Shown here one piece after another: positions 17,417 to 26,765 of a DNA stretch of 64,000 nt. A model generated the notes under the pieces. It did no database searches. It saw only the letters and a program-made list of their open reading frames with translations, and had not been told where the DNA came from. The position numbers and the translations under genes were made by a program. Source of the DNA: Prevotella melaninogenica (GTDB lineage: Bacteria > Bacteroidota > Bacteroidia > Bacteroidales > Bacteroidaceae); contig NZ_CP072347.1 of NCBI RefSeq assembly GCF_018127925.1, forward strand, positions 312,501 through 376,500. The letters run 5' to 3'. Positions within the stretch are counted from its first letter, which is position 1; every line of letters starts with the position of its first letter.

Positions 17417-18079
17417 TTACTTCATCCTCCTCAGCATATAATCAAACGCCTTCTTCACCGCATCACGTTGTGTACCGAGCAATTCGAAAGTGTTTGTACG
17501 CTTCAGTGTCGCACGGCTGTTGACAACTGGTGTGACACGTCCGAAGTTACCAAACACCTCATCGGTTCTGCGCCACATCTCCTGCTCCTCAGCCGTACCG
17601 ATACGTGGGTCGATGCGGTTTGGAACGAAGAAGAGCTGTGCTGTCATCTGTGGGTTATGTTCGCGAAGCACGTTAAGCACCTGAACGAAGACGCCCGTTG
17701 AGTCTAACGCCTTATCCTCGTATTCGTAAGGACAAACAATGTAGTCGGCACCCACGAAGAGCGGAGCAAGACCGTCCTCGCTGATATTACCAGGAGAGTC
17801 AAACAATACGAAACCTTCTACCTGTGAAGCTGAGTCAACCAGTGTCTGCATTGTCTCGACATCGGTCACGTCGAAGTCCTGAACGTTATAAGGTTCTTCC
17901 TCGCCCTCATAGATCAGCTTGTCCTTTCGACGCTGCATCAGAATCGTCTTCTGCAAGTCGGTATCGATGATACACACGTCCTTACCCTTTGCAGCGAGAT
18001 AATTGGCAAAGAGGATACACAGCGTGCTCTTCCCTACTCCACCTTTCTGATTTGCAAAAACAATCTTCTTATTCTTCAT
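17417..18079 (-). CDS. parA: ParA-family partition ATPase
   Basis: 220-residue deviant-Walker ATPase. The P-loop is KGGVGKST (residues 12-19, with the signature lysine K12). CIIDTD is at 35-40 and LFDSPGN is the Walker A' switch. It is close in size to small plasmid-type ParA proteins and to TraA of Bacteroidales elements. It should form ATP-dependent dimers on nucleoid DNA and move a partner complex. The partner is probably the RHH protein encoded downstream (16505-17137). It is flanked upstream by long AT-rich coding-free DNA, a usual place for a centromere or origin, and iteron arrays lie 7.5 kb away. It starts at the ATG directly before KNKKIVFANQKGG. Confidence 0.92.
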   Translation of the reverse strand: MKNKKIVFANQKGGVGKSTLCILFANYLAAKGKDVCIIDTDLQKTILMQRRKDKLIYEGEEEPYNVQDFDVTDVETMQTLVDSASQVEGFVLFDSPGNISEDGLAPLFVGADYIVCPYEYEDKALDSTGVFVQVLNVLREHNPQMTAQLFFVPNRIDPRIGTAEEQEMWRRTDEVFGNFGRVTPVVNSRATLKRTNTFELLGTQRDAVKKAFDYMLRRMK

Positions 18080-18659
18080 TGTTTATATATTTATATTTTT
18101 AATTTCTTATCTTTTTCTTTATTTACGTATTTACGTGTTCAAATATTTATATTTTCATTCGTTCACTTATTTACGTTGTTGCCTTCTATGCTGTTTCCTC
18201 TTTCGGAGTCTTGCAAGTTGGCTGCCTCTCCCTTACTCTGCTCTTTGTGCCGATTCTCACTTTCTTTGAGCGAGGAAAGGACTTTTCAATGGTTTTCTCC
18301 TTTCAATTTATCTTTTCACGTCTTTTAAACGCTATTTCCTTCTCTTTCATCAACAAATATGATAGTATTGAAAATATCTATTTGATACTTTTATCTTTCT
18401 TATCTCCCACCTTCTCATCAGAGCAGCTTACATTTCACCACACAAACATAGCGTAACGCTTTCTTTCTGTCAATTCTCCTCCACTTCATCAGGGCTCATT
18501 TCTACAATATTTTTAATTCTTCGCCCCTCTACCCACAAATTCTCAAGTTATGAATTACTTTTTTCTGTCCCTCTCGTCCGAACAACTCATTTTTAGTGTC
18601 TTAAGGTTTCAGACGAGCTAAGAGCATCGAGTTGTGAGTAACTTCTTAATTCTTCTTTT
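18080..18659. other. Pyrimidine-rich coding-free region upstream of parA
   Basis: No gene is supported. The plus strand is strongly T/C-rich. 18080-18180 has AT words such as TATATATTTATATTTTT and TTTACGTATTTACGTGTTCA, resembling 50390-50430 (TTTACGTGTTCACTTATTTA). It could hold a partition site or the parA promoter; no clear TAnnTTTG box was found. Confidence 0.5.
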
Positions 18660-19349
18660 TTAGTCTTCAACTACCATTGCCGTCCTCAAAACGCAGAATG
18701 GAATCAGAGTAAGAACGAAGGTTAACAGAGAGGTGATAGTAGAAACATACGTAATATCTGTCATCGTCGCACCGCTAACCCATGTATATACAATAAAGTA
18801 TGCGAAATCTATCAACCATGCCAAGGCTTGACAGCCAAACAAAGATGCACCAAACAAACGAATCTTACCAGCATAAGTACGCACTAACTGCACACACAGA
18901 ACTAACTTCGTAATAACAAACACAAGGAAAGCTACTTTCGAGAAAGTTGAAAAATATGATGGTAATCCTCCATGAAGCATTGCCTCAATTTCCTCCTCTT
19001 GAGTAAAAAGGAACTGTGGTAAAGCACCTGCAAGAGCTAAGCAAAATATAAGCACCATCATAATAGTGACGGTCAACTGTGCAGCCTTATTACCATTCTT
19101 ATTTAAGCATCTACGAAATACCTCCAGCATCGCTAACTTTGTCGCAGCAATGACAAAATACTCAACAGCACGAATAAAGCTATTCGACTGCACTGTCGCA
19201 AAAGCATTCGTAAGAACTCCCTGCCCAGCATTAGGTGCAGATGTCCATCCATCGATCAGATTGAAAACACTAAAAACAACGAATAAGCCCAGGCTCCAAT
19301 TTAAAACCTGACCTTCTTTAGGTGTAATAGAAAAAATCTTTAAATTCAT
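18660..19349 (-). CDS. Multipass membrane protein of unknown function
   Basis: 229 residues with about five or six hydrophobic segments (around 14-33 LNWSLGLFVVFSVFNLI, 60-80, 88-110 LTVTIMMVLIFCLALAGALP, 135-155 FLVFVITKLVLCVQLV, 170-190, 200-222 LLTFVLTLIPFCVLRTAMV). No catalytic motif or family was recognised. It is isolated between two coding-free AT-rich stretches. The start is the first Met before KIFSITPKEG; upstream is AT-rich with TATATATTTATATAA. Confidence 0.72.
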   Translation of the reverse strand: MNLKIFSITPKEGQVLNWSLGLFVVFSVFNLIDGWTSAPNAGQGVLTNAFATVQSNSFIRAVEYFVIAATKLAMLEVFRRCLNKNGNKAAQLTVTIMMVLIFCLALAGALPQFLFTQEEEIEAMLHGGLPSYFSTFSKVAFLVFVITKLVLCVQLVRTYAGKIRLFGASLFGCQALAWLIDFAYFIVYTWVSGATMTDITYVSTITSLLTFVLTLIPFCVLRTAMVVED

Positions 19350-21322
19350 ATATATTTATATAAAGGTTGAATTAAATAAATACGCACATATTGATGTGGT
19401 TATATTTTTATACTTGCAAATATACATCTATTTATCGAAACAAGCAAATACATCTAAACATTTTTAATGAGAAAAATAAAAAGATAAGAAAGCAAAAATG
19501 CAATAAAATATTTATTCTTTTACGTTTTAATCTTTATATATATTTATATAGTTACATGTTGGCAAAATAAATAAATTAAAAGAGAAAAGAAGCAAACTAA
19601 AAACAAATAATTAAATAATAAAAATAAAAATATATTCTATATTTATATATTTACATACATAATGACATATTAAACAAAATAAAGATTACGTATATTTATA
19701 TTGTTATATTTTTTTGTAATTAATGATTTATGCGTTTAAATAACAAGTCAAATAAATAAAGAGGAAGACAAGGAGAGAAATAGGCATACAAAAGAAGAAC
19801 ATAAAGAACCATAAGGTTATAACAAAAGAAACAAAAAGGAGGAAACATACGAAAAGAAGAAATAAAGAATCAAAAGATAAAGCTCGATGAAATCAAATAA
19901 AAGCACACAAACATATTTAAACAAATATATAAAAACATAGAATCCTTATAATCAAGGGAAAAGTAAGAAACAAAACACTCAAGAAACCTATTATATATAA
20001 GATCTTAAATGAAACAAAACATGAAAAACAACGATTTCATCGAAAAAAGACCAACAAACAGTTCTATATACGAACAAGAAAAGAACACAGCTAAAAGCAA
20101 AAAGACGTGCAAAGAGATATTAAAAAATAAAAACATAAATAATTGTTTAGTCAAATATATATAATATTGCTATTCTTCAAGTTACGACACTTTGCAAAGA
20201 AAACAACACAAAAATAAATATATAATGATTGATTTATACAAAGACATAAATAAGCAAATAGAAGAAAAGGGACAAAAGACGAGTAAAAAGCTTAGCAAAT
20301 AGAAAAAGAAAGCAGTAAAATAAAGAAACAGAGAAGAAACCTAAACAAGAGTCCAAATAACAAAGTGAAAAAACTGATAAGATAAACAAAAGTAAGGGGG
20401 CTAATAAAGAACATAGAAAGGAATAAAAGATAAAAGTAAAAAAAATACAAAAAAATATCTACTTATTTATATATTTACTTATATAATAGCGACACGAAAC
20501 GTAAGCTGTTACTATTTATATATTTCTTTATTTGCCTAATCATATAATTACGTATGCTAAAACATATTTATATATTTATTAAATATAAGAACATAAAAAT
20601 AATATTACGTGCTTATATAAATATAGATTTATATTATAACATATAAAATTAAAAACCCAATTACATAAATAACAAATGAAAATAAAAACAAAGTAGATAA
20701 ACAAACAAAGAAATAAAACGATAAAAGTATTTTTATATACTTAGATATTCAAGCAAAAATATCAAAAAATAAACAGATGAAAGGGTAAAAACGAAGCCAA
20801 AATGAAGAGGAAAAATAGGGGAGAGGAAGTGCGACAAAAAGATGAAAAGAGACAGAATGACAAAGGAAAGACAGAATGACATAAAGACAAAATAAGAGGA
20901 AAGACAGAGTAACATAAAAAAAGTAACAGGAAAAACAGAATAAGGAAAGACAAAGTAAAAAAAGAGACAGAGCAACAGGAAAAACAGAACAAATAAAGAC
21001 AAGGTAACAGGAAAAACAGAATGCATAAAAAAAGAACAAAATACAATCTAAAATAAAAAAGTAAGGTTATATAAGTGAAAAAACAGGATATAAACAAAGA
21101 TGGGTAACAAACAAATTTGAAAAAGAATAGATAACTAACAAGAAGAATTTCGATTAAAGATGCTGTCACTTTTAACAATTAAAATAAAACAACTATAAAC
21201 CAAACAGTTACAACATAAAACTGAGTGAGAGGAGTGACAGCAAAACGAAAAATACTTCAAAACAATGAAAGGAAAGACAATGATCATCTGAAATATAGAG
21301 GAATAAAACAAAACTCTTATAT
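19350..21322. other. 2 kb AT-rich, purine-biased coding-free region
   Basis: No protein gene is supported on either strand; minus-strand open frames here encode only F/L/S/C-rich composition artefacts. The plus strand is extremely A-rich. The word TATTTATATATTTAC and variants recur (about 19351, 19537, 19640, 20467, 20512, 20566). 20820-21020 is a degenerate tandem of ACAGGAAAAACAGAATAAAG/GACAAAGTAACAG words, and related words recur at 26081-26230 and, reverse-complemented, at 37160-37236. Such DNA is compatible with an origin or partition region, but no function is shown. Confidence 0.6.
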
Positions 21323-21771
21323 CCTTAATTCCGCAGTATTTTTTCTTGTGAGAAAATTTTATATGTTGAGACGTCTTTTTGGGGCTCTATATGTTGATAT
21401 GAGGTGCTTCGGTGTTTCTTGGCTCTTTTCTAAGCATAAAATCCCCCACCCAAACCAATGGGGAAGTATGAAAAACCACAAAAAATACTTCCATAACAGA
21501 ATGCTTTGCCGCTACTTCCACGTTTACCCAATACAGATTCGGTAAGTTTTTCAAAGCCCAACTTTGAGAAAACGTCCATAATGTGATAAATTCCACCGAA
21601 AGAAGTGATATTCACGTTTTTAATTGCTACCTTTGTCATGTCAGATTTTTGCTTACTTGTTATGTTTGCAGCACCAAGATAGGTGAAATTTCTGACATAT
21701 CCAAGTGTTTTGAGAACTTTGTTTCTCAGGTACTTGGAGTTCTCACAAGAGTTTATGCTGCGGAATTAAGG
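21323..21771 (-). mobile_element. Internally deleted IS1380-like element
   Basis: 449 bp bounded by inverted ends: CCTTAATTCCGCAG at 21323-21336 and its complement CTGCGGAATTAAGG at 21758-21771, with similarity continuing inward (CTTGTGAGAA). It keeps the start of a transposase on the minus strand and little else, so it is a deletion derivative that could only move in trans. No clear target duplication is visible. Confidence 0.7.
21430..21639 (-). pseudogene. IS1380-family transposase N-terminal fragment
   Basis: 69 residues starting MTKVAIKNVNITSFGGIYHI and continuing VFSKLGFEKLTESVLGKRGS. This resembles the N-terminus of Bacteroidales IS1380 transposases (ITxFGGIxHxxxxFS). The frame degenerates after YGSIF and stops (GGGFYA). 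The catalytic DDE core is absent. Family assignment is from recollection of the motif. Confidence 0.65.
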
Positions 21772-21786
21772 TAAGGTAAACCATAT

Positions 21787-23073
21787 ATGAACCATCATTT
21801 TATCAACTCTATACTTCAATGGCTGCTCATTGCTATTGTCTTGACAGCAATCGGAGCATTGGTCTTAGGGGTCGTTGCCGATGGCGGTAAGGGGCCGACA
21901 GTGATAGGTCTGCTCATCGGCGGGGTGCTCATCTGGGCAGAGCATTACACCAAGAAGCGGGCCGAGAAGCGTGACGTGCTAAAGATGGAGACGTCGGCAG
22001 ATAAGGCGGAGGACGGCACGGATGCATTGCCAGCGAGCGAGGAAGCACCGACCGAGAGCTATCGCATCGAACGGGAAGACAATTTTTCCACAGCCATAGA
22101 GGCACTGACGCATCAGGAGATTGCCGCAGGGCAGAATAGAGTGCTTGCTTTTGAAGACTCGATGGTGTACGCCTATGAGCTGACGGAGGTAGGATTGCTC
22201 ACGGGAAGCGGAGAGCAGATGCGCTTCTCGGTGGTGATTCCGCTGCGTCGCAGCAACTGGCAGACGGAGCAGGAAGAGATAGAGAGAAGGCTCGCAGAGG
22301 TATGGAGGTGTCTGTGGCAAGACTATGGTTTTGAGACGGCGCATGCGTTGTCAGAGAGCAGCCTGATGCTCAAGATAGAGGCTTGCGGGCCGGTAGCCCA
22401 CGCCGTGAAAGCGTTGAAGCCCACGCAAGATATACTTCACGAGATTATCATACGTCGGGATCTGCATCTGTTAGACTCGTATTTGCTCATTCACGGCTAT
22501 GATTGGCCAGAATATGCCTATCTTAGAGGTGGACAGGTGGTGCACGATTTCAGAGAAGAAGAGGGTGTGGCAAGAAGTGTGTACCATGAAGATGAGGCGA
22601 TGGCTGTGGCACGACTGTACGACTTCCAAGACTGCCAACGCATCAGCGAGGCGGAGTATTTAGAGGCACTTTCCTCTTACGCCCACCTGCCTTTTGCGTA
22701 TCATGGTTCTTACATGGCGTATAAAAACAATAAGTTCAAAGGCGTAGTCTTCACCCTGATTGCGGGCAAATTCCACTTGTTTTGCGGTATTGACGAGGCC
22801 TACTTTACGACGGATCTGAGCATGTTTGACTATTTGGAGGAGGCACGTCAGTATAACTGTCGAGTGATGGAGGTACGCTTCAGATACGACCATCTGCCCA
22901 TGATGCGCCTGCTGACAGGAGAGATATTATATATCGATGTGGTGCTGGAGAAGTATGGAGAGCCATTCTATTATCTTCTTCCAAGCTCGTATGGCGGCAG
23001 AGATTATGCTCGCATCAAGGCCGATTATGATGCTGCGAAGGTGGCAGAGATAGGGGTGAAGATGAAACTTTAA
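21787..23073 (+). CDS. Membrane-anchored cytoplasmic protein of unknown function
   Basis: 428 residues. Two closely spaced hydrophobic segments near the N-terminus (about 8-30 ILQWLLIAIVLTAIGALVLG and 34-50 GPTVIGLLIGGVLIWA) form a hairpin anchor. A charged linker follows and then a 330-residue soluble domain. The soluble part is acidic and rich in W/Y, with repeated strand-helix character (EDSMVYAYELTEVGLLTGSG, LLDSYLLIHGYDWPEYAYLR, VLEKYGEPFYYLLPSSYGGR). No family was recognised. Its GC content is clearly higher than its AT-rich surroundings. It begins 16 bp after the deleted IS1380 element and its stop overlaps the end of a doubtful minus-strand frame at 23070. Confidence 0.85.
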   Translation: MNHHFINSILQWLLIAIVLTAIGALVLGVVADGGKGPTVIGLLIGGVLIWAEHYTKKRAEKRDVLKMETSADKAEDGTDALPASEEAPTESYRIEREDNFSTAIEALTHQEIAAGQNRVLAFEDSMVYAYELTEVGLLTGSGEQMRFSVVIPLRRSNWQTEQEEIERRLAEVWRCLWQDYGFETAHALSESSLMLKIEACGPVAHAVKALKPTQDILHEIIIRRDLHLLDSYLLIHGYDWPEYAYLRGGQVVHDFREEEGVARSVYHEDEAMAVARLYDFQDCQRISEAEYLEALSSYAHLPFAYHGSYMAYKNNKFKGVVFTLIAGKFHLFCGIDEAYFTTDLSMFDYLEEARQYNCRVMEVRFRYDHLPMMRLLTGEILYIDVVLEKYGEPFYYLLPSSYGGRDYARIKADYDAAKVAEIGVKMKL

Positions 23074-23312
23074 TATAGTATAGCCTCAAATCCGCAACTA
23101 AGCCTTTCAACGTCCTTCTTGCGTGTACACATCCTCTCATAACTGAATTTGCAGATAATTTGAACTTGAAGCACCCACTTTTGCCTACAATATCCCCTTA
23201 CCCCACAATGTGACTTGAGGCAATACGCAATATCATTCCCATAAGTTGGGCTCTTCAGCAATAGGGAGTGATAATCTGAATCTATTACACAATAAGCCAG
23301 ACTGAGTTTCAA
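23070..23312 (-). CDS. Doubtful 80-residue open frame
   Basis: An 80-residue frame, Cys- and Tyr-rich (CVIDSDYHSLLLKSPTYGND, then CLKSHCGVRGYC and a KKDVERLSCG tail), with no signal peptide or recognised domain. It overlaps the end of the 21787 gene by 4 bp. It could be a dispersed-repeat-encoded frame rather than a gene. Included because it fills the gap and its composition is not obviously low-complexity. Confidence 0.25.
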   Translation of the reverse strand: MKLSLAYCVIDSDYHSLLLKSPTYGNDIAYCLKSHCGVRGYCRQKWVLQVQIICKFSYERMCTRKKDVERLSCGFEAILY

Positions 23313-23317
23313 AAGAA

Positions 23318-23821
23318 CTATTTCCTCTTTACCTTCCTCAATACTATTCTCAGCGAATCAGTGAGTACCCTTTTGTCATTACACATAATGAAATCTGAGG
23401 GCAAAACAAATAAGGCTAATGTATCTTCGTCGCCTTCACCTTGGCGTTCATAACGTAATTTAACTGAAATGATTTTATTCTTTACGTGCGTATTATTATT
23501 CTTATATGTATTGGTTCCAGAGAACGGAAAAGACTTCCCCACCTTTATATTCTTATCACAAAAGTCCAACCGTAAGGAATCGGGATTCAATACATAGTCT
23601 CCTTTTAAATTAAAGAGAAGGTAATACCAGCCACCGAAGTACATACTGCTGACCTTCACCATACGATTCTCTGATAAATGAATGTCATAGCTAAACTTAT
23701 TGTTATCTAACGGAAGAATAAATCCCGTATCACAAGATTGAAGAGATAACAAGAAGAAAATACAAATCCCAAGCCGTTTGATGCGCCGACAGCTAACTAT
23801 CATTTTCGATAAATTCATCAT
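23318..23821 (-). CDS. Predicted lipoprotein of unknown function
   Basis: 167 residues with a basic N-terminus, a hydrophobic stretch and the lipobox LLSLQSC (Cys about residue 29), so an envelope lipoprotein. The mature part is beta-rich (FSYDIHLSENRMVKVSSMYF, GGWYYLLFNLKGDYVL, IISVKLRYERQGEGDEDTLA) with no recognised family. The start could be any of the first Mets; the one at 23821 is used. Confidence 0.72.
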   Translation of the reverse strand: MMNLSKMIVSCRRIKRLGICIFFLLSLQSCDTGFILPLDNNKFSYDIHLSENRMVKVSSMYFGGWYYLLFNLKGDYVLNPDSLRLDFCDKNIKVGKSFPFSGTNTYKNNNTHVKNKIISVKLRYERQGEGDEDTLALFVLPSDFIMCNDKRVLTDSLRIVLRKVKRK

Positions 23822-24016
23822 AATAAAATTTACAGTTATTCAGAACTTTCAAGAGAAAAGGTTTATCACATACGTGTAGATAATTAAAAATAGTATTGCA
23901 AAGTTATTAAAAAAATCGCACTACCAAAACAAGTTATAATCTTTTTCAAAAGGAAAAGGGAATTCAGTAATTTGTAGTGAGACGTTTACTTCTTAGGGTC
24001 AGAAATTTGACATAAT

Positions 24017-24307
24017 ATCACACAGAGAAACGGAGAGGACGGAGGATTATTAAAACAAAGCAGCGAAAGTCACGGAGGCACCGTCGGTGCGTAGAGCAAA
24101 GGAGCTTGTTTGTCAATTCTATTAGCTTAAATACAAAGCATTTACCCCAAAATAGTTATCAAGAATCTGTACGCTTCATCTCCGTCACTCTTTGTGCCAT
24201 CGGCACCTCCGTAATATTGCATTTAACTCCGTTCCCTCCGTTTCTCTGTGTCCATCGGCAGCTCATTAACATTGTGTTACCTCCATCCCTCCGTGACTCT
24301 ATGTGCC
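24017..24307. repeat. CACGGAG-type inverted-repeat element, copy A
   Basis: Begins ATCACACAGAGAAACGGAG and ends in the complement-like CTCCGTGACTCTATGTG. Between them are GTCACGGAGGCACCGTCGGT, GGAGCTTGTTTG and ATTAGCTTAAATACAAAGC. The same internal words and ends are at 51486-51675 (copy B), and a left-half copy is at 50584-50700. Terminal inversion and repetition suggest a non-autonomous mobile element of about 200-300 bp. All three copies lie next to the GCGACAAA site regions. Confidence 0.7.
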
Positions 24308-25649
24308 TTATTCTATAAGAACTTTAGTTTATCATTCTAAATTTTGGAAGCTCACCTTACAAACGCTCCGCACATATGGTGCGAAGGCTTAGCACCACAT
24401 GTGCGGAGGACCTATAACATTACAAGAATAGGAAAAACCTCAACCGGTATGTGGTGAATGATGCGACAAATAGGGAGAGAAAACTGAATGTAAAGCATTC
24501 GTGAGGGTCGACAAAATAGGAATATATTTGGCACTTATAGATTAAATAGGTGAAGAAAACTGTCGATAGCTGTGTTATAAATCAAAATTACCATGCTTTG
24601 AGAGCATAAAACGACAAAAAGGGAATATTATTTATTGACTTAAAAAATCTTCATAATAAACTGAATATCAGTAGAAAACAAATATTAATAAAAGTAAAGT
24701 GCGACAAAAAAGTGACAAGTTTTTGTACTTTTCAGACGTAAATGACAAAAGAATCCGTCATAACATACTTATTTTTAATACTTTATCAAATAAATAGAGT
24801 AGGGGAGTATCGAAAATAGCTTCCCTATTTGTCTCCGCTATCTTTAAGCAATAAAACAGCATTTTGAGAATGATTAAAAACGGAAAAGAGCTTAGGTGCG
24901 ACAAAAAAGGAGGAAAAACTCTCATGCCAAAACCTATAAAAAGTATGTCGACAAAGTCATGAAAAGAAGAAAACTCAATGCGAATAACCTTCCTAAAATG
25001 TAAACATAAAAACCGAAAAGTTTGAACAATGAAAAGAAGAAATAATCCTTCTAAATTCGATACGAATACCGACAAGCTGATAACAAAGAAAAACATACAA
25101 ACGTCCTGACACATCTCCGCCCTTTAATCATTGAATACGAAGAAGTAAAGAATAGTCTTTAAGATAATTAAAAAAGCAATAATATACTGATACACAAATA
25201 TATAAAAACATATTTGAAGACAATAAAAATCCTGTGTAACCGCCTAAAAAACAACCGAATAAAGAAAAGATCAACGGAAATAAAAATAAGAAAACGAAAC
25301 AAAACCTACTACCAAACCGACATGAATCTCACTAAAATTTCCTACCCGAAACCACCGACTAAAAACCCACAAAACCATGAAACGAAAATGAAAACCCGAG
25401 TCAAAACGCTCGTCCTACAAGCCTACAGCAAAACAGAAAACACCTGCAACGCTCCCAACAGTATGTGCGACAAAAAGGGAGGTTGCGCCCAAAAGCTTTG
25501 TTTAAAGTCTTCTTCCCCCAGCGAAAAAGTATATATTTTCTCAAAACAAAACACCTCTTCTGAACTTAGAATATCGTTATATAATCTTTGTTAGATATTA
25601 GTAATGGACTTCCAAACCACTGAACCTTAAATAGTTACACGACTAATCA

Positions 25650-25786
25650 ACGACAAATTAGTAAGTTAGCGGCGACAGATTAGTAAGTAGGTTGCGACAA
25701 ATTAGTAACTATGGTGCGACACTTTAGTAGCTAATAGGGTGGGGTAGTCGACAAGTTAGGAGGTTAGGTGCGACGAATAGGGAGGG
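25650..25786 (+). repeat. Iteron-like array, six GCGACAAAnTAG sites in 22-bp phase
   Basis: Site starts (first base of nCGAC) are 25650, 25672, 25694, 25716, 25748 and 25770, giving spacings 22, 22, 22, 32 and 22. Sites read CGACAAATTAGTAAG, GCGACAGATTAGTAAG, GCGACAAATTAGTAAC, GCGACACTTTAGTAGC, TCGACAAGTTAGGAGG and GCGACGAATAGGGAGG. A 22-bp period places sites on the same helix face. This is the form of iterons bound by plasmid-type replication initiators; no initiator gene is in the window. Confidence 0.85.
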
Positions 25787-26380
25787 AATAAGGCTTTGTT
25801 GTGAAAAATATAAACAATTTCTCCCTTTTTATAACGCATCTTCCTTTCTTTCACTTCTTTTCCTATGCTTCTTCCATAAATAAACTTGTGATTTTCTGAA
25901 CTTTGTATTCTTTATTTTATCTTATAAACTATTGTATTTTTGATAGTTACTAATTCTTTTCTAAACGTTCGAGACAAAAAGGGAAGATATTGCTCAACTC
26001 GCCACTCACAGTTTACCGACAAAATAGTAAGATGATAAAAATACTTTACATAAAAGACCCTCTAAACCAGATAGAATGAACGGAAGACATAATGACCGAA
26101 GGGACAGAAGTAATAAAAGACATGGTAACAGAGGAACGGAAGATATAATGACCAAAGGGACGGAGTATGTAAAAGACAAAGTAACAGATGAACACATAAG
26201 GGGTGGTAACAGAGGAATAGGGTCGTGAAGCGTTGGAAAAGGAACAATGGGAGGGCAGATGGACAAGTAATAGCGATATATACAGATAAATAAGTGGATG
26301 TGTGTATATTCTGTTAAATTATCTTTTGAGGCAAAAAGAAAATTCTTAGTTAAATATTCGTTTTACAGAATTCTAATCTT

Positions 26381-26388
26381 TATCTTTG
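26381..26388 (+). promoter_or_regulatory. Candidate -7 box for the AlbA-type gene
   Basis: TATCTTTG fits TAnnTTTG, with only a weak upstream box (TTTTA about 20 bp before). It would give a leader of about 370 nt before 26766. A second weaker TATATTTG is at 26648-26655. Confidence 0.4.
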
Positions 26389-26765
26389 TAATGTAATTAC
26401 AAGAAGAAAAGTATCTTATAACTGTGATAAATTGTTTGAAGTTTGCATTGGTTGCAAAGTAATCAGCTTGAAAGGCGTTAGTAGAGACACCTGAAAGTTC
26501 TATTTCTAAATCGTACTATCATTTTATATTCTTTGTTGTCAAGAGGTATTTTTGTGTAAGCATTGAGTTAGGACTAATAGAAACGATAGAAGTAGATATC
26601 ATCTTGTCTTAAAAACAGACAGACTGTAAGGGACGTTTGTAGATTATTATATTTGCCAACCTTTTCAGGCTTGTAGGTAGAAGACCTCATAGAGGATTTC
26701 TATTTTGCTCAGAGATACAATGTATTTTGAAGTCAAAATTAAATATAGTTTAATACAGAAGAAAT

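Larger units (their letters stand above)
24308..26765. other. 2.5 kb coding-free region with GCGACAAA sites
   Basis: No gene is supported; short open frames are composition artefacts and cross the repeat sites. Isolated copies of the word (T)GCGACAAAAAGGGAG/GCGACAAAAAAGTG start near 24463, 24508, 24610, 24701, 24898, 25467, 25976 and 26018, and a tight array is at 25650-25786. 26081-26230 repeats GACATAATGACC and GTAACAGAGGAACGGAAGA words. The region looks regulatory or replicative rather than coding. Confidence 0.6.

Noticed and set aside
16505-18079. Conjugative element (TraA/TraB) interpretation of ParA and DUF3408
   Set aside because: Not excluded, but no relaxase, coupling protein or other tra gene is found nearby, so it is not called as an integrative element.
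20733-21178. Three overlapping minus-strand open frames rich in F, L, C and S
   Set aside because: They arise from purine-rich tandem words on the plus strand. No start context, no domain, and all three frames are open at once.
21225-21545. 106-residue plus-strand frame
   Set aside because: Runs across the end and antisense strand of the deleted IS1380 element.
24758-25114. 118-residue minus-strand open frame
   Set aside because: F/L-rich translation of an A-rich desert crossing several iteron-like sites; no signal or domain.
25214-25594. 126-residue plus-strand open frame
   Set aside because: K/N/T-rich composition typical of A-rich non-coding DNA, and it includes a GCGACAAAAAGGGAG site; no recognisable protein features.
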